A stretch of 64,000 nucleotides of DNA, from positions 1,590,575-1,654,574 of the forward strand of contig NW_021167085.1 in assembly GCF_003711515.1 (NCBI RefSeq), given 5' to 3'. The translations under genes and the position numbers were made by a program. Below, piece by piece: positions 1 to 11,761 of this stretch; the first letter of the stretch is position 1, and the number at the start of each line of letters is the position of its first letter. Source of the DNA: Sodiomyces alkalinus F11. Its lineage: Eukaryota > Ascomycota > Sordariomycetes > Glomerellales > Plectosphaerellaceae. A model generated the notes under the pieces. That model was not told the DNA's origin. It ran no database searches and saw only the letters and a list, made by a program, of their open reading frames with translations.

Positions 1-1420
1 TCCGTTCCAGTACACCCACAATTTTCTGGTTGTGATCCTTTGGATCGAAGTCCGGTGGTCGATTCTTGAGTCTGTTCTCGAGCTGCCCAATTTTTTGATT
101 GATAACGCGAAGCTCCTGCTTCTTTGTGGTGAACCCTCTTGACTCTGCCTCTATCTTGGCTGTGATCTGGACGACATGGTCGTTGGCGTTGTCGACGTCG
201 TTGAGCAAGTCGTTCGCAGCCTCTTCGGTATTCCTGACAGCCGCCTGGCGAGCTTGAACGGCTGATGCCACAGCCTCGTGATATTCCTTCTTTTTGTTGG
301 TTGCTTCTAAAGAGGGGGCGCATTCGTTTTGGAGATCCTGCTGGAGCTGCTCGGCCTGTTCCAGTCGTCGGGAGATCTCAGCATGCCGAGCTCGACTCTT
401 ATTGTAGGCAGCCATGATTTGAGCGTCCTTCAGGTCGGCGATCCGCGCCTGGACCTCCTCCCTTTCTCGTAGTCTGTCGACGTCAGCTTGCATGGCCTGT
501 TGCCGACTTTCTAGGTTGGCAAGATTCTCGGCATGCGAAGTGGACTGTTTCTGGAGGTCTTTGTGGTCTTTGTGTAAGTCCCGGAGCTCCTGCTGCCACT
601 CGAGCATCTGCGGCGGCGCTGCGGCTCGCAAGGTCTCGTGAAGCAAGTCAACTGGTGTGCAGCCGGCGAACTCGACGACGCGGTCCTGGGGCAGGAATTG
701 GCAAAGATTGTCGACCTGGATCCTGAGCTCCTTCATGAGGTTCTGCACGGCTTTATGGGTAGTATCACGGCCGTTGATCCACCATCGCTGGCTGTTTCGC
801 TCTCGGTCTATCTGCACTCGAACGACGTGATGTCTGCGGTCTTGGTCCCGTTTCTGAAGCTCGATCTCGATGGAAGCGGAGGGCTTTCCGTGTTTGACGA
901 ACTCTTTGACGTTTCCTGCTCGTCCAAGGTGCTTCGGACTGAAGCCCAAGCCGAGACAAATCGCGCAGACTAGCGAGCTCTTACCGGTGCCGTTCGGGCC
1001 AATGACCAAGCTAAAGACAGGAAGCGCATGTCGTTAGTGAGGGGGGCAAAACGGTGATCAGGTATGGGGCGAAATGGACTCCTACTTCAAGTTGGGACCA
1101 GGGAAGAATTCGGCCTTCTCATAAGTAACAAAGTTTTCTACTTCGACACGACGGATAGCGCCGGGCTGAAAGGCCTGTTCGTCGGTAGAGCCATTTGCAC
1201 CGCCGATGTTGGTGGTTCGTCGTGTATTGCCCGCTAACTCCTCGTTCTCGCTGACATGAGCATCGTCGTCACTGCTTCCTTCGTCGACTACTCTGCGTCT
1301 CTGTCTCTTGGGTCCATCGCGCTGCTCCGGAGTGCCTTCGGACTCATACCTCGTGGCATCCTCGTCGTCCTCGTCCTCGATTTGACGTCGACTCCGCCGA
1401 CGGGTTTGGTCGGATGTCAT
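1..1420 (-). CDS. smc5: Smc5, SMC5/6 complex ATPase (5' part only; runs off the left edge)
   Basis: Structural maintenance of chromosomes protein 5, the ATPase core of the nuclear Smc5/6 complex that acts on recombination intermediates and stalled forks. About 448 N-terminal residues are present. Exon 1 (1420-1086) codes a charged, disordered lead of some 85 residues, then the SMC N-terminal strand (VEVENFVTYEKAEFFPGP). A 75-bp GT-AG intron (1085-1011) splits an Asn codon. Exon 2 (1010 to beyond 1) opens with Walker A GPNGTGKSS at residues 116-124, followed by CAICLGLGF and DNLCQFLPQDRVVEFA, which are typical of Smc5 rather than Smc6 or the cohesin/condensin SMCs, then a long Q/E/K-rich coiled coil. 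The start at 1420 is the first ATG in frame and gives a normal N-terminus. Hinge, second coil, signature motif and Walker B lie outside the window. The family call is firm; the exon boundaries are inferred. Confidence 0.95.
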
Positions 1421-1725
1421 CTCCGTACTAAAGCTCCGTCAAGCCCCAGAAACGGGAGGAGAGCGGGGAGAAAAAGGACTAGGTGCAAAATGATCGAGAA
1501 GAATTCGCCGAATTTCTTCTTTCAGACATAACCGTAACCCGAATTTCAGCAGTGGAGGGAGGCTGAAAAATTGACATCAAAGAGAAGAGGGGCAAAGATG
1601 CGAGGCTGTACAAGGTGCAGTCGGTACGGGGTACTCCGTACCTCCCTCATCTGACGCGAGGTCGAACGCGTCTCGTGCGTGCTTTTGTCTCGATCCCGAC
1701 GGGGTGGGTCAGGTGAATGCAAGAT

Positions 1726-1733
1726 TATATAAG
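1726..1733 (+). promoter_or_regulatory. TATA box candidate upstream of the small ORF at 1868
   Basis: TATATAAG lies about 135 bp before the ATG at 1868 and is followed by a pyrimidine-rich, A-poor leader with several CAAC/TCATC initiator-like sites. This is how many expressed filamentous-fungal genes look, especially those for secreted proteins. The link to the downstream ORF is inferred. Confidence 0.4.
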
Positions 1734-1867
1734 ATTTTCCCGCACGGCCCCCACCTGAACATCTCGAGTCTCAACTTCATCCCTTCCAATCCCCCCAATT
1801 CTGCCCTCGTGCAGACTAGAAAGGAAACACATTTCTGCTTCATCAAACCTTTCTCTCTTAAGTTCTA

Positions 1868-2231
1868 ATGTTGACATTTTGGGGAACCGCTATTATTTTG
1901 ACACGGGCACTGGAAGCAAGACTGTGCATTCTTATAAGACTCGTTATCATCTCTACATCCATCTCCCACTGATACTGCCCATGACCTTCCAGCCACGCTT
2001 TTCGAGGATAGGGCGACTATTAATTACGATGCGGATTCAATTCTCTCCCGTTACCAGATTCAGATTTATTCGTCTAAAAGGAGACTCAGAGGTTCTGTTT
2101 CTGCCGATTATGCCGGGCTATGTCCAGGAGACTTCGGGGTATTCTGCCCCGCAACTTGCATTCCTCATGGAGTTGGGTGGTTTGTGTCAGATTTCCAACA
2201 AGCCCATTCCAAAATTGAAGAGGCCTCGTAG
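1868..2231 (+). pseudogene. small orphan gene or gene remnant, possibly secreted, Cys-containing
   Basis: I do not recognise this sequence. A TATA box at 1726 and a pyrimidine-rich leader precede an ATG at 1868 that opens with a hydrophobic, signal-peptide-like stretch (MLTFWGTAIILTRALEA). This frame closes near 1972. A second frame, open from 1938 to the TAG at 2229-2231, reads very much like protein: it contains DADSILSRYQIQIY, GSVSADYAGLCPGD and VFCPATCIPHGVGWFV, with three Cys in a short span. The two frames can be joined by a candidate intron (1924-2011, CTGAT branch near 1970), but its GTGCAT donor is weak. So this is either a small spliced secreted protein or a decayed gene with an internal deletion. 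It lies between two divergent genes (smc5 and the kinase). Confidence 0.35.
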
Positions 2232-2942
2232 GTTACGATATCTTATCATGTGCGTGCAGCAAGATAGGATAAGGTAGGTGCAAACTACCAGCCCTGAGAG
2301 ATTAGATGGAAGGGACGGCGCATGAGAGTGAAGCAAGTGCACACCCCTGGATGGGAGTCGATATCACTTTTTTTCTTCTTCTTCTTCTTCTTGACACAAC
2401 ATCGTCATCCCTAGCTTTTCCTAAAAGCCCATTTATCACGTAGGTTGACCTTGCATACCTACCTTAAAGTACGATAGAGGTGAAATAGGCTTAGGCTCTC
2501 CTCTCCTCTCCCTCTTCTTCCTGGCAACTGGCCCCCTCTGTCAGGATTTCCTCCCTTGCCAGCTCTGATCTTCCCGTTAAGCAGAAGCAATCCCGTGGAA
2601 CAAGAGTCACGGTCACGTCCTCCGAGCAGCGCGCGACACCGGCATTCCAGCCTCTTTCCACCCCAAAAACAAGTACCTCCTCACGTTCCTGGGACCTCCT
2701 CTACCTTACTCTTCAAACTTCCACCGTCATCCACCACCCATTGCACCATTCTTGTAATTTTCACCCCCGCCACTCTTTTTCGTCTCTCCTGCCACCTCTC
2801 TCGGTTATTCTCTGCAGGCTCTTCCTTTCTTTCTCCATTCACTTCCTTCGAAGGCTGCTGATCAGATCCAGCCTCGCTGAATCCAATAGTTCGAGAGCAG
2901 TCGGCAGACTTCAGAGATCATTTGCAAGTCGCGTTTTCTCGC

Positions 2943-2984
2943 CCACACACACACACACACACACACACTCTCTCTCTCTCTCTT
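2943..2984. repeat. (CA)n-(CT)n compound microsatellite
   Basis: About a dozen CA units run directly into about eight CT units, 170 bp upstream of the kinase start codon and so probably in its promoter or 5' leader. The surrounding 400 bp are strongly pyrimidine-rich on the plus strand, which is common in fungal leaders. Confidence 0.9.
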
Positions 2985-3154
2985 TTTCCCCCTCTTTTCC
3001 CCCCTCTACACCGTTTTCGTCCCTCCCTTTCCCTTCCTTCCAGTTTCCACCACGTCACCTGCTATATTCTGCTCCTTATCGCTCACTGCCTTTTCGAGGT
3101 CTGGTAATGACCTAGCTGGCTGTTCTTCGAGAGAGCAGGTAGCGTCCACGAAGA

Positions 3155-6100
3155 ATGGCCGAGCCTGGGCCAGCCAGGTCCTCGCTATCGAGGCCTCCTC
3201 TGGTAGACGCCGGCCATCGCATCAACAACAACGTGGCTCATGCTACCCATGCTGCTGGCAAGTCCCACAAGCTGCAAGGCGCCGAATGCAGCGCAGTTCG
3301 AACGGAAACCATTGATGCACAGGGCCAGGGCCAAAATGATGGCGGCAGCGGCGTAGCTCGTAGCCATGGTCCGTCGGAACCTCGAGCTCATCCTCGCTCT
3401 GTCGATGCAGCTGCCGCCTCCCTTGACCCAGCTGAACCCTGTCACCCTCGTGCTCGAGCCGTTCGAGAAGCCGATCCTTCCAAGCGGGTATCTCAGGCCT
3501 CACAAAACTCAGCGGCGCCCTCCAGTAACCGCAGCAGCGGATGCAACTACAAAACCCAAATTGGACCGTGGCAACTGGGCAAAACCTTGGGCAAGGGATC
3601 GTCCGCCCGTGTCAGGCTCTGTCGGCATCGCATCTCGGGAGAGTTGGCCGCCGTCAAGATTGTGCCCAAGAAAGCTGCCTACCTGATTCAACATGGAAGT
3701 CTGGCCGCGCTCCATCAGTACGATGATAGTCTCCCGGACCGTATCAACGGCGAAATGCGCGTTCCTCTGTCTATTGAACGCGAGGTGGCCATTCTCAAGC
3801 TCATCGATCATCCAAACGTTATGAAGGTGTATGACATTTGGGAAAATCGTTCCGAAATGTAAGTTCTGGAACCCCCCCTTCTTCCCACTGCTTGCCTTCC
3901 CTCTTCTATTTCTTTCATTCCGTCGAGAAATCAATCTGCTCACCCACTACCCATCCTCAGTTATCTCGTACTAGAGTATGTCGACAAGGGAGACCTATTC
4001 GACTACATCAACACGTACGGTCGCCTGAACGAAGACGCAGCCATGTTCTTCTTTCGTCAGATTATGAGTGCTATGCAGTACTGTCACACTTTCAACATCT
4101 GCCACCGCGATTTGAAGCCCGAGAACATACTCTTGACGTCCAAGAATCGGATCAAGATTGCCGACTTTGGCATGGCTGCCTTGCATCAATCCGAGGGCCA
4201 TCGTCTCGAGACTGCTTGCGGAAGCCCTCATTACGCTGCCCCCGAGTTGCTCAAGAACAAACAATATCGGGGTGATAAGGCAGACATTTGGTCTATGGGG
4301 GTCATCCTCTACGCCATGCTGGCCGCTAGCTTGCCCTTCGATGACCCGGACATTCGCATCCTGCTGTCGAAGTCGAAAAGGGGCCTGTTTGAGATACCCG
4401 AGTTCCTCGGTCTCGAGGCCAAGGATCTCATCCGCCGCATGCTCCAAACCGATCCGGCGACCCGGATCACCCTCAAAGAGATGTGGCACCACCCCTTGGT
4501 CCAGAAGTATGACCACCTGGACGATCTGGGGAATAATGGCGGGCAGCCGCCTGACATCCGCGAGGGATTCGATTACAACCCGCTGCGACCACAGGAGGTT
4601 GATCCGCATCTCGTCCGGCAACTGCGCTCCCTCTGGCACATGTACACAGAGCACCAGATCAAGCTCTTACTCATGGATTCTTCGTAAGTTTGGGCCTCTT
4701 CGTATATCGTGGAGCGACTCCTTAAATTGCTGATTCTTTTTCAATTCTTTTTTTCTCTTCTTTTTCAGGAAAAACGACCAGAAGTTGTTCTACTGGCTTC
4801 TCCACAACTATCGCGAAAAGCAGCTCGAGAACTTCCTGCCTGAACTCGCCCAATCTCCCAGCGACTACCACCACCTCCACGAACCAGCCTGGAAGAAGCG
4901 TGTGTCGACTTGTGAGTTTAGCCAGCCGCGAGCTCATGGGCTTGGACGGAGCATTTCGAGATTCACCGTTATTTCCAACGTCCCCGATGATACGGACACC
5001 AATACGGTCAAGAGCTATGACCCCTACAATTCCGACCGTCCCATGCGTCACAACTCCCAGGCGAGCCATGCGAAGATCATCATCCACCGCAAGAACCAGG
5101 CGAGCCGTGGTTCTGAGCGAGTGCAGCTCTCGAGGGCAGGAACTCGAAGCAGCGGACAGGGACAACACGGTAGAATGAGCTCCCAGAGGTCCACTGCCAC
5201 TGGTCGGCTACAATCCCCCGTCAACTCAATGAGTTCTCTGCACAGCCGCCAGGGGGCGCAGTTTACCCGGCCGGCTCCTCGGCGGAAGCGCGGCATTGAC
5301 TTCACGCATGTCCGTCAACAGTCGACGGACCAACGTCGCAGCCAGAATACGCGTCAAAAGCCGGACAGCGCTGCAGGCGACGGTTGGAATGAGCACCCGC
5401 ATCCGCACCCGCACCCGCACCCGCACCGGCGCAGACCCGACAGAACTGCGGCATGCCCCGGAAGCCCCTCAATGCGAAAAGGGCCGACGGGGAAGGACGG
5501 GCCGATGCTGAAGATTGTCAAGCCTCGAGATCCCCACGCCATCGTCAACGAAGAAGTGCGCAATTTCTCCAACAGCATCGCCAAGGATTGCGATGAAGCC
5601 TTCAACGGATCTATGATCGAGTCGGACATCAGTGAGCTTGCCATAAGCGAAATGGGAGGAGGTGAGCGGGACTCCAGCCCGTTCTCCTTCAACATGGGCA
5701 CCCCGTCCATCGCCTTCCCCCCGCCTGCTCCCTCCAGCTGTCATCCGTGGGATACGCGACCACTGCCCCCTCTGCCGGCCGAGAGACCAGCTTCTCCCGA
5801 ACCCGCCAGCCCCCAACTGGAGAATCAACAACATGATCACCACAAGGAAGGTGTCAGCAAGGTTTTCCATCACGTCAACCGTCTTGCTCTGCCGGTGCTT
5901 TTGCCCAAGCAGGAGCGCAGAGTTGTTTCGGCACCTGCCTATGCACACATCGGTAAAGGAACCACTAGGCTCCCTTCCATTGGAGAAAATGGACAGGCTG
6001 TCGCTCGACCTCTCTACCAGGAAGAGGTGGACAGAGCCCGTATCGTGTCTGCACCTCCCCCTAGGACGCCCGGCGGCCAGGCTGATGCGGCGGGTCTCGA

Positions 6101-7309
6101 CTACTTGTCGCGGGTCCGTGACACTATTCGAGTAGTCGATTCTCCCTCGGCGACCAACCCCGTGCCCAAGCCGTTGAACGTGCGAAAGAAGTATCCGGGA
6201 CATCCTACAGCCAGGCGCTTTTCGACAGACGCTAGCCAGGCTTATTATATGCACGGTGCCTCCTCGGACGGCTGTTCGTACACGACTTCTGTTCCTCCTT
6301 CGCAGCAAGAAACGGCGAAGAAGAAGTCGAGTTGGTTTAAGCGCTCGTCGAAGGACAGCGAGCGGCGGACGTCGGGTTTCCAGAGCGAGGGCACGCGCGA
6401 TTCTCAAGACACCCGCCATTCCCCCTCTACATTGAGCATGGCCACGCATTCGACGGCAGATGACGACCACAATTCCGATATCGCGGCGCCCCCGATCCCG
6501 ATCCCGGCCAAGAAGAAGAATTCGTTCGGCTTCCTTTTCTGGAAGAACAGCAAGATGGAGGATCCTCATATGAGCATCGCGGGTAAGTGCAAGGACCTTG
6601 ATTTTGTGCCCGTCGCGCACTGTTGTGATTGATGTTAATTGATGTTGACTTGCCCCCGATAGGCCCAGACTACGAGGATTCCCCCTCGCCCGAGTCTGTT
6701 CGGGCAGCGTCCGGCAGAGATAAGTGGCAGTCTCAACGCAGCCTGTCCAGCTCAGAGTCGGGTACGCGCAACATCGAGGTGCATCGAAACTGGCTCGCGC
6801 GGCTGTTTGGCGTAAAACCGGCGAAGAGCCACATGTGTCTCGTCGTATCTCGCAAGCGTGCACAGCAGGAAATCGTCATGGTGCTCAAGGACTGGCGTCG
6901 ATACGGCATCCGAGACGTCCAGGTTGACAAAGAGCGGAATATCGTGTTCGCACGGGTTGGTCCGAAAAATTGTGAGTTCTATGGAAAAGAAAACCCCATC
7001 CACCTTAAAAAAAATGTTTTTTGCTTCCGTGTCAGCCTCCGAGTGACGATGAATCGAAGGGTCACTGACTGCTTTTGCCCCCCGCCAGACTTGGACATCA
7101 AAGAGGTGTCGTTTGCTATCGAGATCATGACGGTAATTGAGCATGGCAAGCGAGGGCCGCTGAGCATTGTCCGATTCACGCAAGAGCGAGGAGCTGCCAG
7201 CAGCTTCCACAAGGTGGTGGACACTCTCAAGACGGTGTTTGCGTCCCGTAACCTGGTCGTGACGGACAAGCGCAAGGCGAAGATGATGGTTAAGACGCTT
7301 AATTCGTGA
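3155..7309 (+). CDS. Nim1/Gin4/Cdr2-class serine/threonine kinase with C-terminal KA1-like domain
   Basis: A CAMK-family kinase of the group that ties septin/cortex organisation and cell size to mitotic entry (S. pombe Cdr2, S. cerevisiae Gin4/Hsl1). Five exons give 1256 residues: 3155-3858, 3961-4683, 4769-6582, 6663-6971, 7089-7309, all GT-AG. The kinase domain spans about residues 137-400: P-loop GKGSSARV (146-153), catalytic Lys168 in AAVKIV, HRDLKPEN with Asp285, DFG 303-305, and T-loop Thr319 in ETACGSPHYAAPE. The third P-loop glycine is Ala. Exon 3 codes a long disordered, basic, Ser-rich middle with a His-Pro repeat (near 5394-5427). The last ~140 residues (LARLFGVKPAKSHMCLVV onward) resemble the KA1-type membrane-binding end of this class. 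The start at 3155 is the first ATG in frame. Family is sure; the ortholog name is left open. Confidence 0.93.
5394..5427 (+). repeat. in-frame hexanucleotide repeat coding a His-Pro run
   Basis: Repeats of CCGCAC/CACCCG within kinase exon 3 code five to six His-Pro pairs followed by an Arg run. The repeat unit is a multiple of three, so length changes keep the frame. Confidence 0.85.
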
Positions 7310-9804
7310 AGGCGACGGAGACGAGGATGGGGTGGGTGCTACTAACAACGAGGATACGGCGTTTCGTGAGGATCAGTCGAGGGCCGGCGTTATGGGAATC
7401 TCGGTATTGCTTTTCGTCTCTTCTCTTCTTCTTTTCCTTGCACTGGCACTGATGGAACCGGCTCGGAGCCATCACTAAAAAAAAAAAAAAAAAACATGAG
7501 AGAGCATGGAGATCACAAAACTCACGGCCTGGCGCAGCGCAGCCGGGGATGGTTTTAGGTCGCCCAGTTTGACGGATGCTTTTGGTTCCTCTCATTTTCG
7601 GACATTCCCTTTCGTTCTCTTTTCCATCTTGCCACTTTCTCTCTTCCTTCTTTTTTTTTTTTTTTTTCTTCTTCTTCTTCTAGCCTTTCTGCCTTTCATT
7701 TCGTTTATTTGCCTGGGCTTTTCTCGCTTTTTCTTTGTCTCTGTTCGGCAACAACACTTATCTTGTGCTCGAGGAACAGGAAGGGTGGTGGGTGAGTGCT
7801 TTTGTTCACCGAGTATCGAGGCCAGGCAGAAACCAGAGCAGATATCTGGGAACCTTACGGGTCTCGCTATCCTCCGTCTCATGCATGGCCTACTACAGGA
7901 CTTTACTTTTTGCAGGGACAGGAGAGACTCAAGAAGCATGGACAGATGGTGATAATGCAGGGGCTTAGGAGTGTTGGCTCTAGCAAAGGTTGTATGTCTA
8001 GCAGAACATTATGGGACGCTATGGGACGCTGAGGTGGCATGGCAGAGTAGCAAGAGGCGGTGAGCTCAGAAGTACGTTCGGTGAGGGAGTAGTTCCCTAC
8101 TCGGTGTTCCCAGCCAGCCTCTGTGATTGCTAGCTCGTCATGGTGTTTATGGTGTTCTGATCTGTCAGCAAATCAACCAAGATGAATTGAGGTTCTCAGC
8201 TCGTTCGCCCAGTGCAAGTTGTTGTTCATGCGCAGAATAAATTCAAGGGCCAACATAGAACGCGGCTACGTTATAAATTACTAGACGATGTAGTAAATCC
8301 AGCACCCCCGTAGGTCAAAGAGTCTAAGCGCATCGGACCACATGCGTCTGGATTTTCCCATCGGATCTAATACGAAAAGTTGAAAAGCCAGCCGGTGAGA
8401 CGGGGGAAGACGGGGGAAGACGTTGAAGTTGAATGCCTCGGTCCGGTCGGGCGGCGGCGCATCACGTCCACAGGGGGATGGAGGATACTTTCGGAAGCTA
8501 TGACGCATGCATGCGTTCAAGTACCCGGCACATGCCAGTCTTCGGCACCTTGTGTACGTACCTCCAAATACACGTGTACAGTTCACCAGGGTGTTGTGAC
8601 GAACGGCACCCATACAGCCTGGAAGACTTCTAACCCGATACTATTATACACATTTGTATGACCATTTTGATATTTCAATAGAGAGTAAGTGTAGATGGAA
8701 TCAGTTCATCCCAAGAGTGACCACGAGATCTCGGTGGGAAAGTCACCAGCTAACGTTACGAGTCCTAGCCACCTGTACGTAAGGTACCTACCTAAGGTAC
8801 CCATTTTAATTACATTCAGGTACTGAGTAAGGTAAGGTAAGGTACCTTAGGTAAGGTACAGGGAAACTGTCACAAGCCAAAAATAACGGGCCTGGGGTTG
8901 GTGAGCTTGAAGAAATCAAGAAATCCGGGGTTATACGTTGGGTCTGGCCTTTGGCGGCGTCGGTCCAATCACTGTTTTCAAGGTAGGCAAATCCAGTAAG
9001 GAATGTGTCAAAGTTCCCGGCTTCTCCCCGTGACTCTACCCTCGTACCTCGCCATGGATACAAAGGGCCGAGCTCCCATATGTCCGAGCTAGCCCGATAA
9101 CTGCCGAATCGCCCGGTGGCTCTTGGGGTTCTTGGAGAGGGTAGCTCGCCACAGGGAGCAAAAGAGCAACAACACATGTGGATATCGGATATCGGGGGAA
9201 CAGAAGGTATGACGATGATCCACGGTCTCACGGTGAAATCCGGGTCAACGGGTACTTCATATACGTAAAGGTTACAGTGATATGCCGGGTACATCAGATC
9301 TACCATAACATGGGGTCTCTTATCAAGCTCCCATGCCAACCCTGCCCAGGGTACGTTCTTCGTTCGTACCTTGACCTTAGGTTATTACTTTGAACACCTA
9401 AATGAGCCGAGGCCTTATTCTTAGGGCCCTCCATAATTATCCACATTCCGTCATTGCCCATTCATTCCTCTTCATCATCGTCGCCAACCTTATCAGAATC
9501 TCTCACTCTCTCGATAACAACGCGATACCATACCTACCTTACCCCTTACTCGAGACACCGAACCTATCTAGACTCTGTGGTAAGTACGACTCTTCGCACC
9601 CTTCGGTGGGAATCAACGACCAAACTCCCATGAAGCTTCGGATAAGAGCAAGAGGCTTACACTAGATCGCAGTTTTCATTTGCAACGACGGTCAGGTCAT
9701 TTGGCCATCTTGCTGTTCTATTGCTGACGCTCTCATCGTCTCAATTGTCCCAATCCCTCTCACCAACCCCGCTGCTCGTCTACCGAGCCATCTAATATCC
9801 CACA
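7310..9804. other. intergenic spacer, kinase 3' end to malate synthase promoter
   Basis: No gene recognised. It begins with the likely 3' UTR of the kinase, has an A-tract near 7480, a T/TTC-rich run at 7648-7680, and a cluster of TACCTTAGG-type palindromes at 8775-8860. Short open frames here (for example 8806-9339 minus) show no coding character. Confidence 0.6.
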
Positions 9805-11761
9805 ATGGCCACTACCGATGTCATTCTCCAGGGCGTCAACGTCCTCGGGGCTGTTACGGAGTCTCAGCGCAACATCTTGACGCCTCAAGCCCTCTCTTTC
9901 CTCGCTCTCCTCCACCGCTCCTTCAATCCCACCCGAAAGGCCCTGTTGGAGCGCCGTAAGCTGCGCCAAGCCGAGCTCGACCGCGGCGTCCTCCCCGACT
10001 TCCTTCCGGAGACCAAGCATATCCGTGATGACCCGACCTGGAAGGGCGCGCCCCCGGCCCCGGGCCTCGTCGACCGCCGCGTCGAGATCACAGGACCTAC
10101 CGACCGCAAGATGGTCGTCAACGCTCTGAACTCCGATGTCTGGACCTATATGGCCGATTTTGAGGACTCCTCGGCCCCGACCTGGGAGAACATGGTCAAT
10201 GGCCAGGTGAACCTCTACGATGCCAACCGGCGCCAGGTCGACTTTAAGCAAGGGTCCAAGGAGTATAAGCTACGCACCGACCGTAAGCTCGCTACCCTTA
10301 TTGTCCGCCCTCGTGGCTGGCACCTAGTAGAGAAGCACGTCACCGTCGACGGCGAGCCTATCTCCGCCTCCCTCTTCGACTTCGGCCTCTACTTCTTCCA
10401 CAACGCCCGTCAGACCCTCGATATTGGTATCGGTCCCTATTTCTACCTCCCCAAGATGGAGTCTCACCTCGAAGCCCGTCTCTGGAATGATGCCTTTAAC
10501 CTGGCTCAGGACTATCTCTCCATCCCCCGCGGCACTATCCGCGCTACCGTCCTCATCGAGACCATCCTCGCCGCCTTTGAGATGGACGAGATCATCTACG
10601 AGCTTCGCGACCACAGCTCTGGCTTGAACTGCGGCCGCTGGGATTATATTTTCAGCGTAATCAAGAAGTTCCGCCAGAACCCTAACTTTGTCCTCCCCGA
10701 CCGCAGTGCCGTCACCATGACCGTTCCCTTCATGGATGCTTATGTAGGCTACTCGTTGTCCCCTCCCCCCTCCCACCCACCACCCCCGCTAGGGCGATCA
10801 AACCACTAACCGCGTCATCCCCATAACTTCAGGTCAAGCTCCTGATCCAAACCTGCCATAAGCGCGGTGTCCACGCCATGGGCGGCATGGCCGCCCAGAT
10901 CCCTATCAAGAACGACAAGGCGGCTAACGATAAGGCTATGGAGGGAGTGCGTGCCGACAAGCTTCGTGAAGTCACCGCTGGCCATGACGGCACCTGGGTC
11001 GCCCATCCCGCCCTTGCCTCTATTGCCACCGAGATCTTCAACAAGCACATGCCTACCCCTAACCAGCTCTTCGTCCGCCGGGAGGATGTCCAGATTGGCC
11101 AGAATGACCTCCTCAACATGAATGTTCCCGGAAAGATCACCGAGGAGGGCATCAAGAAGAACCTCTCCATTGGCCTTGGATACATGGAGGCCTGGACCCG
11201 GGGCGTGGGTTGCGTTCCCATCAACTTCCTCATGTAAGTCCGTTCTTTGTTGAACACAGCGTGTTCGCTGAGATCAAAGTCACGAGATCGAGGACGTCCA
11301 GACCATGCCAGCTGACAGAGGGGATTTTCAGGGAGGACGCCGCGACCGCTGAGGTTTCGCGCTCACAACTTTGGCAGTGGGCCCGGCACGGCAGCACAAC
11401 TGCCGAGGGCAAGAAGGTCACCAAAGCGTATGCCCTCAAGCTATTGAAGGAGAGCGCAGACGAGCTGGCCTCCAAGGCCGGCCCGGGCAACAAGTACCAC
11501 CTTGCCGCCCAGTACTTTGCAGGCCAGGTCACAGGCGAGGATTATGCTGACTTTTTGACTACGTAAGTCGTGTTTTACTTTTCCCACCTCACTATCCCCC
11601 CTTCTCTTTTTTTTTTTTCCCTTTAAGGGGGAGCGAGAATCGCGGTCGATGACCCCCCACGACTTGGCCCGGATGGGATGGTTCGCTGATGCACTTTTTA
11701 TAGTCTACTCTACGACGAAATCACTACCGTGGAGGGCGCCAAGCCTGCTTCCAAGTTGTAA
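9805..11761 (+). CDS. acuE: malate synthase, peroxisomal (glyoxylate cycle)
   Basis: Condenses glyoxylate with acetyl-CoA to malate, the second step of the glyoxylate shunt, needed for growth on acetate and fatty acids. Four exons give 542 residues, the usual length for the eukaryotic form: 9805-10743, 10833-11233, 11332-11562, 11704-11761. Family landmarks are [13 protein letters not shown] near the start, [20 protein letters not shown], the signature region [20 protein letters not shown], then [25 protein letters not shown], and the C-terminal [15 protein letters not shown] segment. The protein ends in Ser-Lys-Leu, a PTS1 peroxisome signal, coded in the tiny last exon. The ATG at 9805 has a good context (CACAATGGCC). 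Also named acu-9 in Neurospora and MLS1 in yeast. Confidence 0.98.

Noticed and set aside
5469..6863. 464-codon open frame on the minus strand
   Set aside because: It is an antisense shadow of kinase exons 3-4; composition is Arg/Cys-rich without motifs, and the plus-strand frame is clearly the coding one.
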